In this document: one piece after another, positions 45,909-58,700 of the stretch
How positions within the stretch are numbered: position 1 is the first letter of the stretch
Layout of the letters: every line of letters starts with the position of its first letter
Origin: Mauremys mutica
Lineage: Eukaryota > Chordata > Testudines > Geoemydidae
DNA length: 64,000 bases
Assembly (NCBI RefSeq): GCF_020497125.1
Contig: NC_059087.1
Location: forward strand, 17,889,925 to 17,953,924
Direction of reading: 5' to 3'
Translations under genes and position numbers: made by a program
Notes under the pieces: model-generated
What the model was told of the DNA's origin: nothing
Databases searched by the model: none
Seen by the model: the letters and a program-made list of their open reading frames with translations, nothing else

Positions 45909-46559
45909 CAGAATCTATTTGTCTGATGTGCTGCAATGCCAAGCATTGACAAAGTGGGAAAGGTGGAGACGAGGGTTAGCTGAAGCTCCCCAACCTCACA
46001 TAAAACTTGAGGGCTGATGTTCAATCCTGAAGACTAAGCTGAAAGTTCATTCCCTTTCATTCTGGGTTTAAAATACTTTCTCCTCTTTTGTCGCTGTGAA
46101 GGAGGTGGTTACTGCTGTTGAAACTCATGCCTTTGGGAAAAGTGAGACAAGGAAGCAGAAGGGTCTATTATGATACCCAAAGCCAGATCCTGAGGTCCTC
46201 CTTCTTGCAGGTTGGGAGACACCTAATGATCTTGCATCTTTAGTTTCCTTTAGTGTTTCATCTGTTTTATTACTAAACAAGCCATCACCATTAGAAGGGT
46301 GATGGACAAGAGGCGCACCTCTTGAAATCGGGTCTTTTAGCTATCATAACCACCATGGATCTGGGGAGTGGAACCAAAGATATGAACTAAAATATGAAAT
46401 TGAACTTTTAGAAACAAACAAGAAACAGAGTAACTAACCTTAACACCAGAACTGACACCTAATAATATTAAGCTATGGCAATGGCTCTCTCTTACAGAGA
46501 AGATCTAGATCTGATGGATCTAGTCAGGTTTATGGCCATCTGCTGCTGCTGTTGGAAAG

Positions 46560-46735
46560 AAATGAGGTAGCTGGAGTACCAAGCCCTCTTTTATAGCCTC
46601 ACACTAAGAATATTCAGGATCTGAGAGGTAAAGTGTGGGAGAGGCCAACAATACTCCAACAAGCATTGCTACAAGACGGTTCCATCATCACAGCTGCACC
46701 TCCCAGCACATCCCATGAGTGGGAATATGCAGAGG
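46560..46735 (-). repeat. Ancient DIRS terminal repeat, right copy
   Basis: Inverted partner of the left repeat, with ATGAGTGGGAATATGCAGAG and, on the minus strand, CTATAAAAG as a TATA-like motif. Confidence 0.65.
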
Positions 46736-46899
46736 ACACTCAAAAAGCAGCTTATTTTAGCATTGAAGCTGCAGATAAATTACAACTTTAGCAATTAGTG
46801 TGTTTGCTCACAGATAGTAATTTCATTATGCATAACACCATTAATTTTATTCTCCATTGTGTTATCTTTTTTCATGTTTCTATTTCAAATATATAACAA

Positions 46900-47000
46900 T
46901 TTTACAGACTGGGAAGCTGAGGTGGAGGGAATTTAAGTAACTTGCCCAAGGACTGGGAGAGAGAAATGACACTTCAGTGGCAGAACTCAATCTATAACTG
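46900..47000 (-). repeat. MIR SINE fragment, inverted
   Basis: ACAGACTGGGAAGCTGAGG, AAGTAACTTGCCCAAGG and GTGGCAGAACTCA match the inverse MIR core. Confidence 0.6.
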
Positions 47001-47439
47001 TAAATTACTAATCTCCAGCATTAATCAGTATATAAACCTCACTCTATGGAGGATATTGTATCAGTGCACTGCAAACATATAGTCCATAATGCTTGTTCAG
47101 CACTTGCAAGATGTTAAGTACCAAACATGCTATTATAAGCAACTACAGTACCTCCTGTTCAGAATGGTCATGTTGGCATGCTTAGCTTCTGATTTATTCA
47201 GAAAAGATGGATTACAAGTGGCAGGAATAGACAGGAGCAGAGATTCATGATAAAGTGTGCCATCAATTATGAGATAGTACTCAAAATCCTGCCTAAGAAG
47301 TCAGATATTTACTTTGCAGCTGGGAAGCTGTTTTTATTTAAACATTACTGAAGGTTACACTGCAAATATATTGCAGCTCTGCTTTCTGATAGTCCTAGAC
47401 AATGACAACCAAAGTTATAGTTAGAGTACATCCAAAGAA

Positions 47440-47598
47440 GACTGTGGAATACCCGTTACTGTAGGTTTTTAAGAGCAGGTTAGATAAACATCTATCCTGG
47501 ATGGTCCGGGTGTACTTGGTCCTGGCCCAGTGCAGGGGGGTGGACTAGATGGCCCATGGATCACTCTAGACCTTCATTTCTATGATTCTATACTTCCA
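47440..47598 (+). mobile_element. CR1 LINE 3' terminus
   Basis: Short CR1 end with GTGGACTAGATGGCCCATGG and TTTCTATGATTCTATA. Confidence 0.8.
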
Positions 47599-50500
47599 AA
47601 GCTTTTCCATGTTTTGTAGAAAGTCAACAAGAGTCCATTTCTACACAGTAACTCCATTCAGTTCCCTCTTTCTTCCTGTTTCATAGCATTGGGGAGGGCT
47701 AAGATATGTCCATTAAAAACAAATATTCAGTCAATAGTAAGATTTTTTAAATATATTTAGTAAGCCTATTACAGTCTATGATAACTGCTTGTTGTAGCCA
47801 TGTCATACAACTGGTAAGTACTGCACTACATAGTCAGTACGTTATAAAGCAGTTCTAAATGTTTTAAAAGGGTAGGTACATACCTGCAAGTGAAGCTCTT
47901 TGAATGCAGAATTAGGTATGAGATGCACTCCTAAGTCACATGACCTCTGTTGTAGCATCAGGTTAACTATTTTTGCCCAGGAGAAAAGGAAATTGCAGTT
48001 AAGCAAACAATTCTATGTACACCCTTCAAGGCAAACCAAGTGGTTGTATCCTGATGCAAAAAGCATATCAAGCTAGTTATTGCTCCACAGACAACACACA
48101 CTAGATTAGGTCATGTGACTAGAGAGTGTGGCTGCATAGAAAATGACTTTAGTGGAATGAAAGATGTCTACCACGTCCTACCAAGGACTACTGCAGGCAT
48201 TATGAACAATTCTGAAGTTTGACAGAGGATGTCATTAAACATAGTGGCACTATCTGATAACAGCATACTGTTGTTAGTTATTCATAAGTACATATTCCTC
48301 ATTTGTTATGCAGAGTTGTAAAGAACAGTCAGATAAGAAATGCAAAATGTTAATCTACCAGATTATTTTAGATGGTGATCAACTAAACTAGGCAGAGTCA
48401 ATGTTCTGATACAACATTTCCAAAGAAAAAGCATGTGTTGCAAGAAATGAAACTTGATAATTCAGTGGGTGGTACTCTTCCCTTTCAGTCAGTACTGGAC
48501 CAATAGCTGACTGATCCTGCAAGCAATACCTTCTGGATAAGCTGTAAAACAGAGGTCTTTTATCACTTTTGGATATCAAAGATTCCTTGGTACTTCACAG
48601 AAGTAGTGACAACTACTCAGAGGATTAAGAGTATTAACAGAAAAAAAGAGGGAAAAGGAAAATTTGTCATACTGGTTAATTTCTTCTCTTATAAAGATTA
48701 GTTGCTAGTTCTCCCTAGATATAACTCTTTCCTCACCCTATATGGAGGCAACTGGAGATAGCTCTGTTCTAGCTGCTTACCAGGGCAGAGTCACCAAAGG
48801 ACTTCATACCAAATGGATATACTCCAAAGATTAATGATTGCTTAATAGAACAGTAGATGGAATTACACCCAAAACTAAAAAAGTCTAATGAAAGTTGAAT
48901 TTGCAAAACTTAATTTTAGAAGAGGTCCACCCTTAAAAACTATCAGTGTACACAGGGTTGGCGGGCATTATGTCTAGAAGTAGGCAAATTGATAGGCAAG
49001 ACAAAATTATCTTCTTAGGCTAAAACATGTTGGGGTCTTCAGAATTTGCTATGACAACTCTCCCATGACCCCTCAAAAAAAAATCCTTGAAGAAATCAAA
49101 GATTAATTTGAGGATTTAAAGTCATGCTTCTGACAAACAGAAGTCTCCCCTTCCTCACAAAAAGGTGAATCTGGGGCAGAAGATTCCAGTTTAGAATGTT
49201 GTGAATGGAGCCCTTTATGGATTTTTTCAGGAGGCGCAGAGGTCTTTTCAGCCCACAAGGTGACCAATTATCTTTTAGAATATTCCTTATGCCATAAAGG
49301 AGGGGAGAGATAAACTTCTGGGTTTGGAACATTCTAAAATGTCACAATTACTTTGTAATAGTCGACTTGGGAAAATTCTCCTCCCAGCCAAAATGCAAAG
49401 GATGAAGAAAGCAGCCTTTCTAAATAACTTAGGATAAAATTGTTTTCCTGACATCTAGTTTCTGCCAAGACTTCTTCTCATGAACCATAGTAGGGTAGAA
49501 GTACTAATTCCTTGGAAGAACTGAATTCTGTATTCATGTTGGGATAAAATCCAAGGGTCCTATTTTCCCAACAGAAGATGCAAGTAACTTCCACTGAAGT
49601 AAATTAAATGTGTACTGATTCCTGGAAATGTACATATCATTGTCTTGTTGTTGTATCTTATGCAACAATGATGTTCAACCAACTGCAAGAGCAAAGCATA
49701 CCTGAGCAAAGAGAATCATAAAGGGCAGTTTGGATAGTCAGAAGATAAAGTAAAACTGAGCTGATCAGCTCAAATTGATACAATTAGGAGGATTAACAAC
49801 AAAAATTAAGCTTCCAAGAAGAGTATACAAAAAAGCTTTTCAAGGCTTTTATACTTAGTCTTTCAGCAATGCTTCACATGGGGATCTTTGCTTAACTTTG
49901 CTGATCTTAAACAGAAAAGGAAAATATTCAACCCGTAGACCTTAGCAGAAGCAGTATTGAGGGCCCATTTGAATCATGTAAAATTATCAGCTTGATAATT
50001 GATCTGACAGCAATCAGGCATGTCTTTATGGCAGAAAAACAAAAATCTCCAAATCTTAGTATACTCTGGCATTGTAGATGATTTTCTAGAAACAAAGCTA
50101 TTGTCTATTATGTAATCAGAATAATCTTGCTTTTTTTCCCCACTGTCTCTCTTTCAACAACCATGCAGCCATCTTGAGAAAGAGTAGGTTCTGATGGAGT
50201 ACTAGGTCTTCCATGAGTAGATTTAATCTGTCAGTCATCTTGAACAGCTTTACCACAAAAAGTCCTATTTTCCCAGAGAGCCTTATCTTTAAGCAAGTGG
50301 AAATCTATTGTTACCCTCAGTTCCTTCTTCCTGGACGAATGAAAAAGCATACAGAAGTTGACATGACCTTTTCAGTGATAACTTGTCCTTAAGAAACTCA
50401 TCACATTTGCATTTGAATCAAACAAGTCTACCTACGGTTTCTCCTACAGAATAACTATCTGATTTAATAGTGGTCTGTTGGGACATTTCCCTTACATTAT

Positions 50501-50624
50501 AGTCCTCCTTAACCAGTCTGCTACTATGTTGGTCTTCCCTTACATGTGTACTGCCCTTATGGATGAATTTTATTTCTGCCTATTTAATTAGAAAACTTGC
50601 CACTTTCAGCAGAGAAATGCTCTA

Positions 50625-50713
50625 AGGCCAGATCCTCAAAGCTATTTAGGGTCTTAACTCCCATTGAATTCAACAATAGTTAGGAGTCTAAATACCTTGA
50701 GGATCTAGGGCCA
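50625..50713. repeat. Hairpin-type (palindromic) short element
   Basis: Arms GGCCAGATCCTCAAAG and CCTTGAGGATCTAGGGCC are inverted, with inner arms ATTTAGGGTCTTAACT and AGTTAGGAGTCTAAAT. Confidence 0.6.
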
Positions 50714-51349
50714 AATGCTTCCTACTGGACAATATATCCAGTGTCGTACGTGAATGGACTTAGGAAATAGGCACTTGCTATCTTCTGGACATCTCTTTCA
50801 ATGAGCTTCCTCACCCTATAGGAATGCACTGGCTGAGCTAATGATCCTTGCTTCGATCTACAAAAGAACTCTTTAGAATACTCCCCTTATATATTTCCAA
50901 GAGATCGAATAGATGACCTGTTATATAATAGCAACAGTTTATGAAAGGTCCAAGAAATTATCGATAGCCCCATGATGATCACTCCCAGAAGCCTTATGAA
51001 AGGTCAAATCAAGGCTCTAGGAGACTGACTGGTCTTGTAGATTCCTTCAGTTCCTATTCTTTCCATTGATAGGAAGGCCCTTCCTCTCCCGGAAATGTAT
51101 CAATATTCCAAGCTAAAAGTATGGGTTAGGGTTAAGGAGCTTTTTTCCAAATTCACAACAAATACTGGAGATGTTTTCTATGATCTTTGCTTAGGGGACC
51201 AATAAGTGCCTGCTAAGATTATGGACTGATAGAGATGAGGGAAACAGACTGTAGGATGACTGGAGGGGTGTTAATGGACCACTTCACCTTGAACAATCCC
51301 TTGAAATATGTGCTACTTATGCTAAACAATCTGTTCCACCTTACATTTA

Positions 51350-51475
51350 GGAGTGACAGTCTGAGTATGTTTCCCAGACCTGAAGAAGAGCTGTTTAAGC
51401 TTGAATGTTTATCTTTCACCAATCAAAATTGGTCCAATAAAAGATATTACCTCACCCACCTTGTCTCTCAAATTT
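51350..51475 (+). mobile_element. Penelope-like element end, decayed hammerhead-like core
   Basis: CTGAAGA at 51380-51386 is followed by a GAGCTGTTTAAGCTT stem and GAAT in place of GAAA. The tail GGTCCAATAAAAGATATTAC and CTCACCCACCTTGTCTCTC is a common amniote repeat. Assigned to the same class by structure; weaker than the other two. Confidence 0.4.
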
Positions 51476-52645
51476 TCATCAGGAATTTATACCTCTTCAT
51501 GCTTCTATTGAGCCTTCCACTTGTTTGTGCACGTGTGAAATTCCAAAGAGTATGACCCCCCAGAATTTCTTGTTCTTGTACCCGCCATCATCAAAGATTT
51601 CAAAGTGTTTTACAAGGGTCGGAGAAGAAACTGGAGATTCCAGGAACTTCATTCTTGGAGTATTAATCATTTCAAAACATTAACGTAAGCTTTCCCATCC
51701 AATATCTGTTAGTCTGATGTAATTTAATTCACCATGCAAGTTAATCAGATCGCCCAGCTCCTATAGCTACAGATTGAAAACCAAGGACAGCTCAATTAGT
51801 CTGTCTTCCTACTGAAGTGGTGAGAAGAGTGCTTAAAACCTTTAGCCACTTCTGTTTTCCAGGTAGCTTGTGGTAATTTGTTTGCCACACTGGCCTACGG
51901 GAAGATCTGAGCTAGGTGTATGGTCTGATTACTCCATTTGATGACGGTGAGACATGCTTACCTAAGCTTCATCTAGGTTTTCACCAAAGTTCTGCCTACT
52001 ATAATATTAGCTCATGCTAAAAGCCATTTTGTGTGGGCATCTGCTTTTCATAGTCACATCAATAAGAAAGTTCCTCAATAAAACTTTCTACAAAGCATCT
52101 TTGCTCTCAATCACCTTTTCTCAATTGTCTTCAAAATGGCATTTATGTACTGAGCTCCAAATTTATTTAAAATCACCAGACAAGGTGAGAAGGGCTGTAA
52201 CTAATCTTGTGGAAGCCACTGAAGTTTCAAAACTTTAAGCTTCAGCATTAGATTTTTAAAGACCTCTCTATTGTGTCTGTCTAGTCTTTTGGAAGATCAT
52301 CCCTGGAGAAGATCAGCATGTCCTTGACCAAAAAAGCAAGTCAGACATATCTACGTTAGCTAGAATGTGGTCTAACTTGTTTTTAAAGCTTAATGTTTCA
52401 AGGCCAGACTATTAGAGTGCGTGTTAGTGTTCTTTGATTAAAAGGGATTTTTTTCTTTTATATATGAGCTGGCCGTATAGTATTTGCTTTTCAGAGTTCT
52501 TTACAGAACCCTCAATGAAATCAATGCCCGCCAAAGGATTTTTTTAAAATAATGGGCTTGTATCCCCCTTTTTGCTTTTTTATACTGCATAATGAAGCAG
52601 TATACTGAAAGGCACTCCCTCCACTCAGAGTTGTTTTTCTTGCTT

Positions 52646-52673
52646 TAAAAATAAATAAATAAATAAATAAAAA
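52646..52673. repeat. (AAAT)n microsatellite
   Basis: Six to seven AAAT/ATAA units in a row. Confidence 0.9.
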
Positions 52674-54826
52674 TCTTAGAAATGACGTAAGTATCAAGCC
52701 TGGTCTTGCTAAAGGATATCAGGGAGGCCTCAAAATGTTTATTGTGAGCTCTAAAGCAGTAACTTAAAAGACAAGGTATCACACCTTTTAAACACAATTT
52801 CCTTTATTAAAAAGGCAGTCACTGAATTTTAATGGGAATTAACAAAAAACAAAGTTTAAAATACACTAAAAATATCCCTTCCCCTGTCACTTAAAGAACT
52901 TGCACTCTTAGGTCTTGTGATGTCACTATTTCTCCAGTCACCAGCCTTTAAAGATAGACAGTGCTAAATATACTGTTAAAAAAGAAAAAAAAGAGAGAGA
53001 AAATATATACATATTTTAAAATAGATGAGGGCGCGGGGGAAGAGGAAAAATTTTCAGGCATTTCTTGTACACTATAAGGACGGAAAAAGACAAGTCCTAT
53101 TCTGCTCAGAGATCAGGATTAACCATTATTGTGCATGCGAACACACATTTTAAAAACCAAAACCAAAAAACAAAACAAACAAAAAAAACCCAAACCCACC
53201 CAACCCAACCCTCTCCTCAAAACAGTCTATCCTGAGACTGCTCTTGGCCTAGTCAATAAAATTACTTTCCCCAGTAAAGAAGGTGGAAAAGACTGTTAGA
53301 GATTAAGATGTTTCTGACCAATTTTAAATTCTGGATTCTCTCCCCAACCCCAGAAGATGATTTCGGGGGGGAGAAGCGGAGACACAGGGAAGAGAACATA
53401 CAGAGAAAGAAGATTAGAATGGAGAACCCAGCAGCAAGACTGCTCTACTAGTCATGAGCATCTAATTTGATTTGGATTTCAAAGTAGGCTGTGGCTAATT
53501 CAAGCTTCCATAGGCTATAGGGAAGGAGACTACTTTTAAATAAAACTACACCCAAATATGGTCTCAATCTATGCAAGTACTTCATAAGGCAAACTACTAA
53601 AGTTTTTTGGTCTCTAGATCATTACAAGAGTGCTTGCTTACCATATTATTGGTGCCTTGAGTCATCTGTGTTGGGATGTTGCCTGTCAAGGGGCCTTATC
53701 TATCTGGATTTCCACATGTCTGAGATTTGGAGTAAGGACAGCTTTGTGGTTTCTCTGAAGATAGCTCTCTGTTGGGTGTTCCCCTTTCTAATGGAAAAGG
53801 TTTGTATAACCTGTAAAGAGGGCAACTGAAACCCACATGCTGGGCATCTTAGATTTCTTTGGCTTTGCAGAGATTGTCCTTGTTTGTGTGCGTTTCCAAC
53901 AGCCACAGTATAGCTAAATAACTCATTTCTGGAGCAGCTGACAGAAAAATGCTTCACTGTCTGAATGCCTGTCCATCCCCCCAAAAGTAATGTTCAGAGC
54001 TGAATAAAAATCAATATAATTTTTTGTTTCTATAGGTAGTTGCTAGTGCCTCTCAAAGATTAGCACATTCTATTGAAAGATGGCCAAGGGGGTAGGGAAG
54101 AAAGGGGAAGATATAGAAAGTTCTACATGAATAGGCCAAAAGGCAGGAAAATACTGTCCAGAGTGGACTGGCAGAACTGTTGGCAGTAAAATGAAGGGGC
54201 AAATCATTTTAGTACTGCTCTCCTAACTGGCAACTGTTTCAGCTGACTGCTTACAGCACAAAGGAGGACACAGTCCTCCAGTGAAGGTTGGCAGATAGGC
54301 TTTAGCAAAAAGAGAGAGGGAGCATGCTTGCTGTTTTTATATTTGGAAAAGAGGAAGTTTGTCTTAAAATTAGAAAACGTTTAAAATGACTCAATTTTTT
54401 TTTGGGTGGGGGAGGATAATTCAGCTTTTGGTTAACAAGTATAGCATTTCACTCAAAATAAACTGAGAAAGTTAGAGTTAAAATTATTATAAAGACAAAG
54501 CCACTTCAGAAATACATTATAGCTGTCTAGGCTAGAGGAAATGTAAACTACAAAAGAGAATTTTTCTCCACACCATAACTGAAAAGAGGCCTGGAGGGAG
54601 GGAAAGTGTTTGGGTCTTTTAGCTTTTCTCCAACAGTAGGGCTGAATTTAAAAACATACAAAAACCCAAAACTACAACTACCACCATGGCACTCTAACAC
54701 CTTAGAGTAGGGATCCCTAAGTCTTTCATAGCATGGACCACCTTCCCTCCCATTTTGTATTAATAAGCATTACTGTGGAAGCTATAATAATTGATTACCC
54801 ATGAAAAAGTAATAGGAAATTAAATA

Positions 54827-55754
54827 CAGTAACTCCTCACTTAAAGTCATCCCAGTTAACGTTGTTTCGTTGCTGATCAATTAGAGAACATGCTCATTTA
54901 AAGTTGTGCCATGCTCCCTTATAACATTGTTTGGCAGCCGCCTGCTTTGTCCACTGCTTGCAGAAAGAGCACCCAGTTGCAGCTAGCTGGTGTGGGCTTA
55001 GAACCAAGGTGGACCGGCAGCCCCCCCATCAGCTCCCTGCTCCCCTAAGTTCCCTGTGCAGCAGCCACCCATCAGGCTATCAATTGCTGGCTGTTCAGCT
55101 GTCCCTCCCCCCACTGCCATGTGCTGCTCCTGCCCTCTGCCTTGGAGCTGCTCCCTGGAGCCTTCTGCTTACGGTGCAGGGGCCTAATATCAGGGTGTCC
55201 CCCTCCCTCCTGCTCTCCACTTACCCCACGTCCATAGAGCAGGGGGGACGTGACAGGGCTCAGGACAGAGGGAGCTTGCTGGCAACAGCTGCTGGTCCAA
55301 CTTGCTGATCTACTTAAAAAGGCAATGTCCTTAGAGTGGGGGGTCAGCATACTTAAAGAAGCAATGCGCATCTCTCTTACACACAGGGTGTCTCTGTCTG
55401 CCATGCTGTCTCCCCTCTCTCCATTTGTGCTGTCTTGTAGAGTGTGAGGCTACATTAACAACGTGTTAACCCTTGAGGGCTCAGCAGAGTGCTAGTTCAT
55501 CATTTAGCAGTAAGGCATTCCCTGGGAAATATCCCACCCTCTGATTTCACCACCTCAACCACGCTTCACAATCATCATCGTTTGTTTAAAACTTAGTGTG
55601 TGTGTGTAGCTTTTATCTGGTGAAAAACATTTCCCTAGAACCTAACCCCCCATTTACATTAATTCTTATGGGGAAATTGGATTCACTTAACATTGTTTCG
55701 CTTAAAATCGCATTTTTCAGGAACATAACTACAACGTTAAGCGAGGAGTTACTG
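54827..55754. mobile_element. TA-flanked TIR element (pogo/Tigger-like, non-autonomous)
   Basis: Ends CAGTAACTCCTCACTTAA and, inverted, CAGTAACTCCTCGCTTAA, with TA on both sides (54825-54826 and 55755-55756). It is 928 bp, with a GC-rich core containing Pro/Leu-rich open frames that look fortuitous. Confidence 0.8.
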
Positions 55755-58700
55755 TATAGCTGTCTTTAATCTATTTGATATTTTAAAAAGGACAAGACAT
55801 TTCACAATCTCCTCTAACAAGTATTTCTCTCTGCTGGAAACAAGAGCCACCAGCACCACAGAGCAGTTTAGAAAGTGCTGTGTTTTGTTTATCAAGTCTC
55901 ACTTGTCCTGTTTTCACTGAGGAAGCCTTGGAAAGCTAGCAATCTGGAGTAGGATTGTGTAGCCCTGAACAGAAGCAACAAGGAGACAGAATCTCTTGCT
56001 AGGCTAGCTTCTCTCTAAAGTTAAAAATAAGTGTCAAGAGAAAAAAAAAAAGTTCAGCGATTTATCTTCTCCCCATCACTAATTTCCTTGTTTCAATCTC
56101 TTGAAACATCATAATCCCATGAGTTCTAGTACTTAAGAAAGAACAGAAAGTCACAACCAGAAAATTTCAATACAAAAAAACAGCAGGGGAGGGTTTACAA
56201 GGTCTCCTTTACAGTCTTTTTTAAATACATGCTAAGACAGCACAAACATCTACATGCTTCCCATGGATCACTTCAAAATATGTTCTCAGAAAAGAAATGT
56301 TGGAGCAGGCAGCATAAGGGTTAAACTATTATTCCTTCTAATCTAAACAGTCTAACATCTCTTATGTTATATCCACAACTGAGTAGTATTCATAAAATGA
56401 TAGCTTACATTTAGTTTTCTATTAATGAGGAAGTGACAATTTTAATGGTTGGTCTTTAAGTCATGCACTCTTTTCTTTGGATTTCAATCAAAGAACTATT
56501 CTTCAATACAATTCATAGACTGCAGTACAGCATATTTATTTATTGCAATTCTCTACAATCAAAGTCAAATATTTTAGCTTCAGATGGCAAATGTATACCA
56601 ACAGTCTCTGGAGTACAGAATCACCTCATTGCCTTTTATTATTTAAAGTAATTTTTTGTTTAAAATATCTTCACTGTTGCCACACTCACCAGATATATTC
56701 ATGTTCCTATTATTTTAATGATTACACGATTTAAGAGAGCACTACATTGGAGAGGAGATCCAGGAAGGAGGGATGGTTTGCAAGAATGACAGAAGAAAAT
56801 TCAGAGTTACAACTACCAATTATACTTGGGTATAATTCTAAATACAATGCCTAAATATATAATTCAAGTATGTTAATGGTCTGTTTTAAGATAGAATTTT
56901 AACCTTCGATGCTAACAGTACAATTACAGGTTGTTTTTTTTAAAGTTAGTAGTGAACTCTTAATTTTCCCAGTGGGTGCACATGTGTTGTAGAGGCTTAC
57001 AGGTTCCAAGATTCCACATTGGGAATTAATACTCTGTGCTGAAAGAACCCCCTCCCCCAATGTAAAGCGTTCACACAACATTATATTTGTCTATGCACTC
57101 TTACAAAGTGTCTCTCTCACACATGCTGAGCTTTAAATAATTGAACATTTTTCCTTTCATTTGCCTTTATTGCCCAGGTCCCAGCTACAGCAGTACAGTA
57201 TGTCAGAAAGCAGCAAAGAATCAAGTACATTTTTATTTACAAGCAAAAATACACCTCGCATTTAATGCATTTCTAGATTTGACACACAACATATACCAAC
57301 AGACTGTGACAACATAAAAAAGGCAGGAAACTCAGAGTTCAGGGAATGTTGGCCATAAATGTGATTTTGCTGACTTGTTAATCTGCCAACTTTTAAAGTT
57401 TGGAAGCTTGGTTTAGAGAAACCTTCACTGGAGAATAGGAAACCAGTATTAAACAAGAGACTTTATATTACATATCCGAATCCTTCCTGGTTGGAAGACA
57501 TTTCTTAGGCTAAATTTATTTGAACACACAGGACTTACATCTTTTTTCAAAAGTCTCCATATGCTCAATAACACCTCTTCAAAGTTTTAAGGTCTCAGGG
57601 TTTTAATCCTTTCTAGACAATTTAAAGTTGTAGTATGAACCTATGATCCAACTGGAGCATATATTCAAGAGATATTCTTATTATCAAGACCTCTTTCAAA
57701 ATCCATATACATATCTGCCTGTCTGTGAATTATGGTAAACCTTAATAATGTCAAACTAAAGAGCTTGTTGCATCACATTTAGATTACCCTAGAAAAGTCT
57801 ACTAGATGAGAAGTTAGATATCAACCACATGTGGTGGATCTCATTTTTTTCTTGAAAGTTCAGTGTTCTAGTTTTCTTTCTGAACTTTGCTGGTAAAGTT
57901 TGCCATACTCCTCCTCCATTTGTTTAGTATGAAATACAATTCCCAGTAATTCCATAGATCTGGAAAACATTCCCCTTCTCAATTATTCAAATCTAACCTT
58001 CCACTTACTTACAGTGTGTGTTGAATAATGAAGTCATGTCTCCTTCTTGAAATTTATATTGGAGTGTTGTTGAAGAAAAGGTGATTCTTACCTTAATATT
58101 TTTCTTTGTGATTAAAAAAAATTGAGTCACATTTCTGCCTGTATTTTCCTACATTTTTTTTAAAAGCAATATTTATGATTACTAGAACTAAAGAGCTTGT
58201 ATCTTTTCTGAATTTAATAAATGTATGCTTTGGACAGCACTTTGTATATAGTCAGTTTCAATGTTTTGCATCTGATCAGTCACACTTCCTGCTTTGTGCA
58301 TTAGCAGGGCACATCACTCACCCCCCTTTTTTGGGGGGGGAGGAGGGGAGAACAGGAAGAATGGAAGAGGAGAAGAGCAGACCTGCAAGAGCATATCTAC
58401 AAGCAATACTGCAGCAAAACTGCTGGCATTTGTGTTTGGAGCCAGAAGTGTCATCTCCTCTCAGGAGATGTACATGGAGCTGAGGAGCACAAAAGGTTGA
58501 AGTGGAGGTAAAAGGGTGTGTGGCTCAAGGAACCTCCTTCACTCCCCAGGCCTCTGCACAGGACTAGGGAAGACTGAAGGTACTTAAAAGGAGTGGCTTC
58601 TTTACTTCCTGGGACTCCTCAAGGAAGCAGCTTTACTTCAATGCTGCTAAAGATATCAGCAGGCAGGAGCAACAGAGGGTGATGATGGCAGGGGACAGAG

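Larger units (their letters stand above)
39617..46750 (-). mobile_element. Ancient DIRS element of a different lineage, with nested insertions
   Basis: Both ends carry diverged inverted repeats (left about 39640-39850, right about 46560-46735) that share GCATATTCCCACTCAT and a TTATAAAAG-type TATA. An ICR-like copy of the left end, inverted, lies at about 39880-39952. Between them, decayed minus-strand remnants of recombinase, RNase H and RT lie in DIRS order. The sequence is AT-rich, with many stops, unlike the CpG-rich young copy, so it is old and from another subfamily. A hAT element, a TA-flanked TIR element and CR1 have inserted into it. Confidence 0.75.
46751..54826. other. Intron 1 sequence, mostly unassigned
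   Basis: Contains MIR, CR1, the 51.4-kb Penelope relic, a hairpin element and an (AAAT)n tract. The stretch 48600-51150 has a texture like decayed repeat DNA, but I could not assign it. Confidence 0.5.

Noticed and set aside
54931..55308. 125-codon Pro/Leu-rich frame in the 54.8-kb TIR element
   Set aside because: Low-complexity GC-rich core of a non-autonomous element; no transposase motif or splice context.
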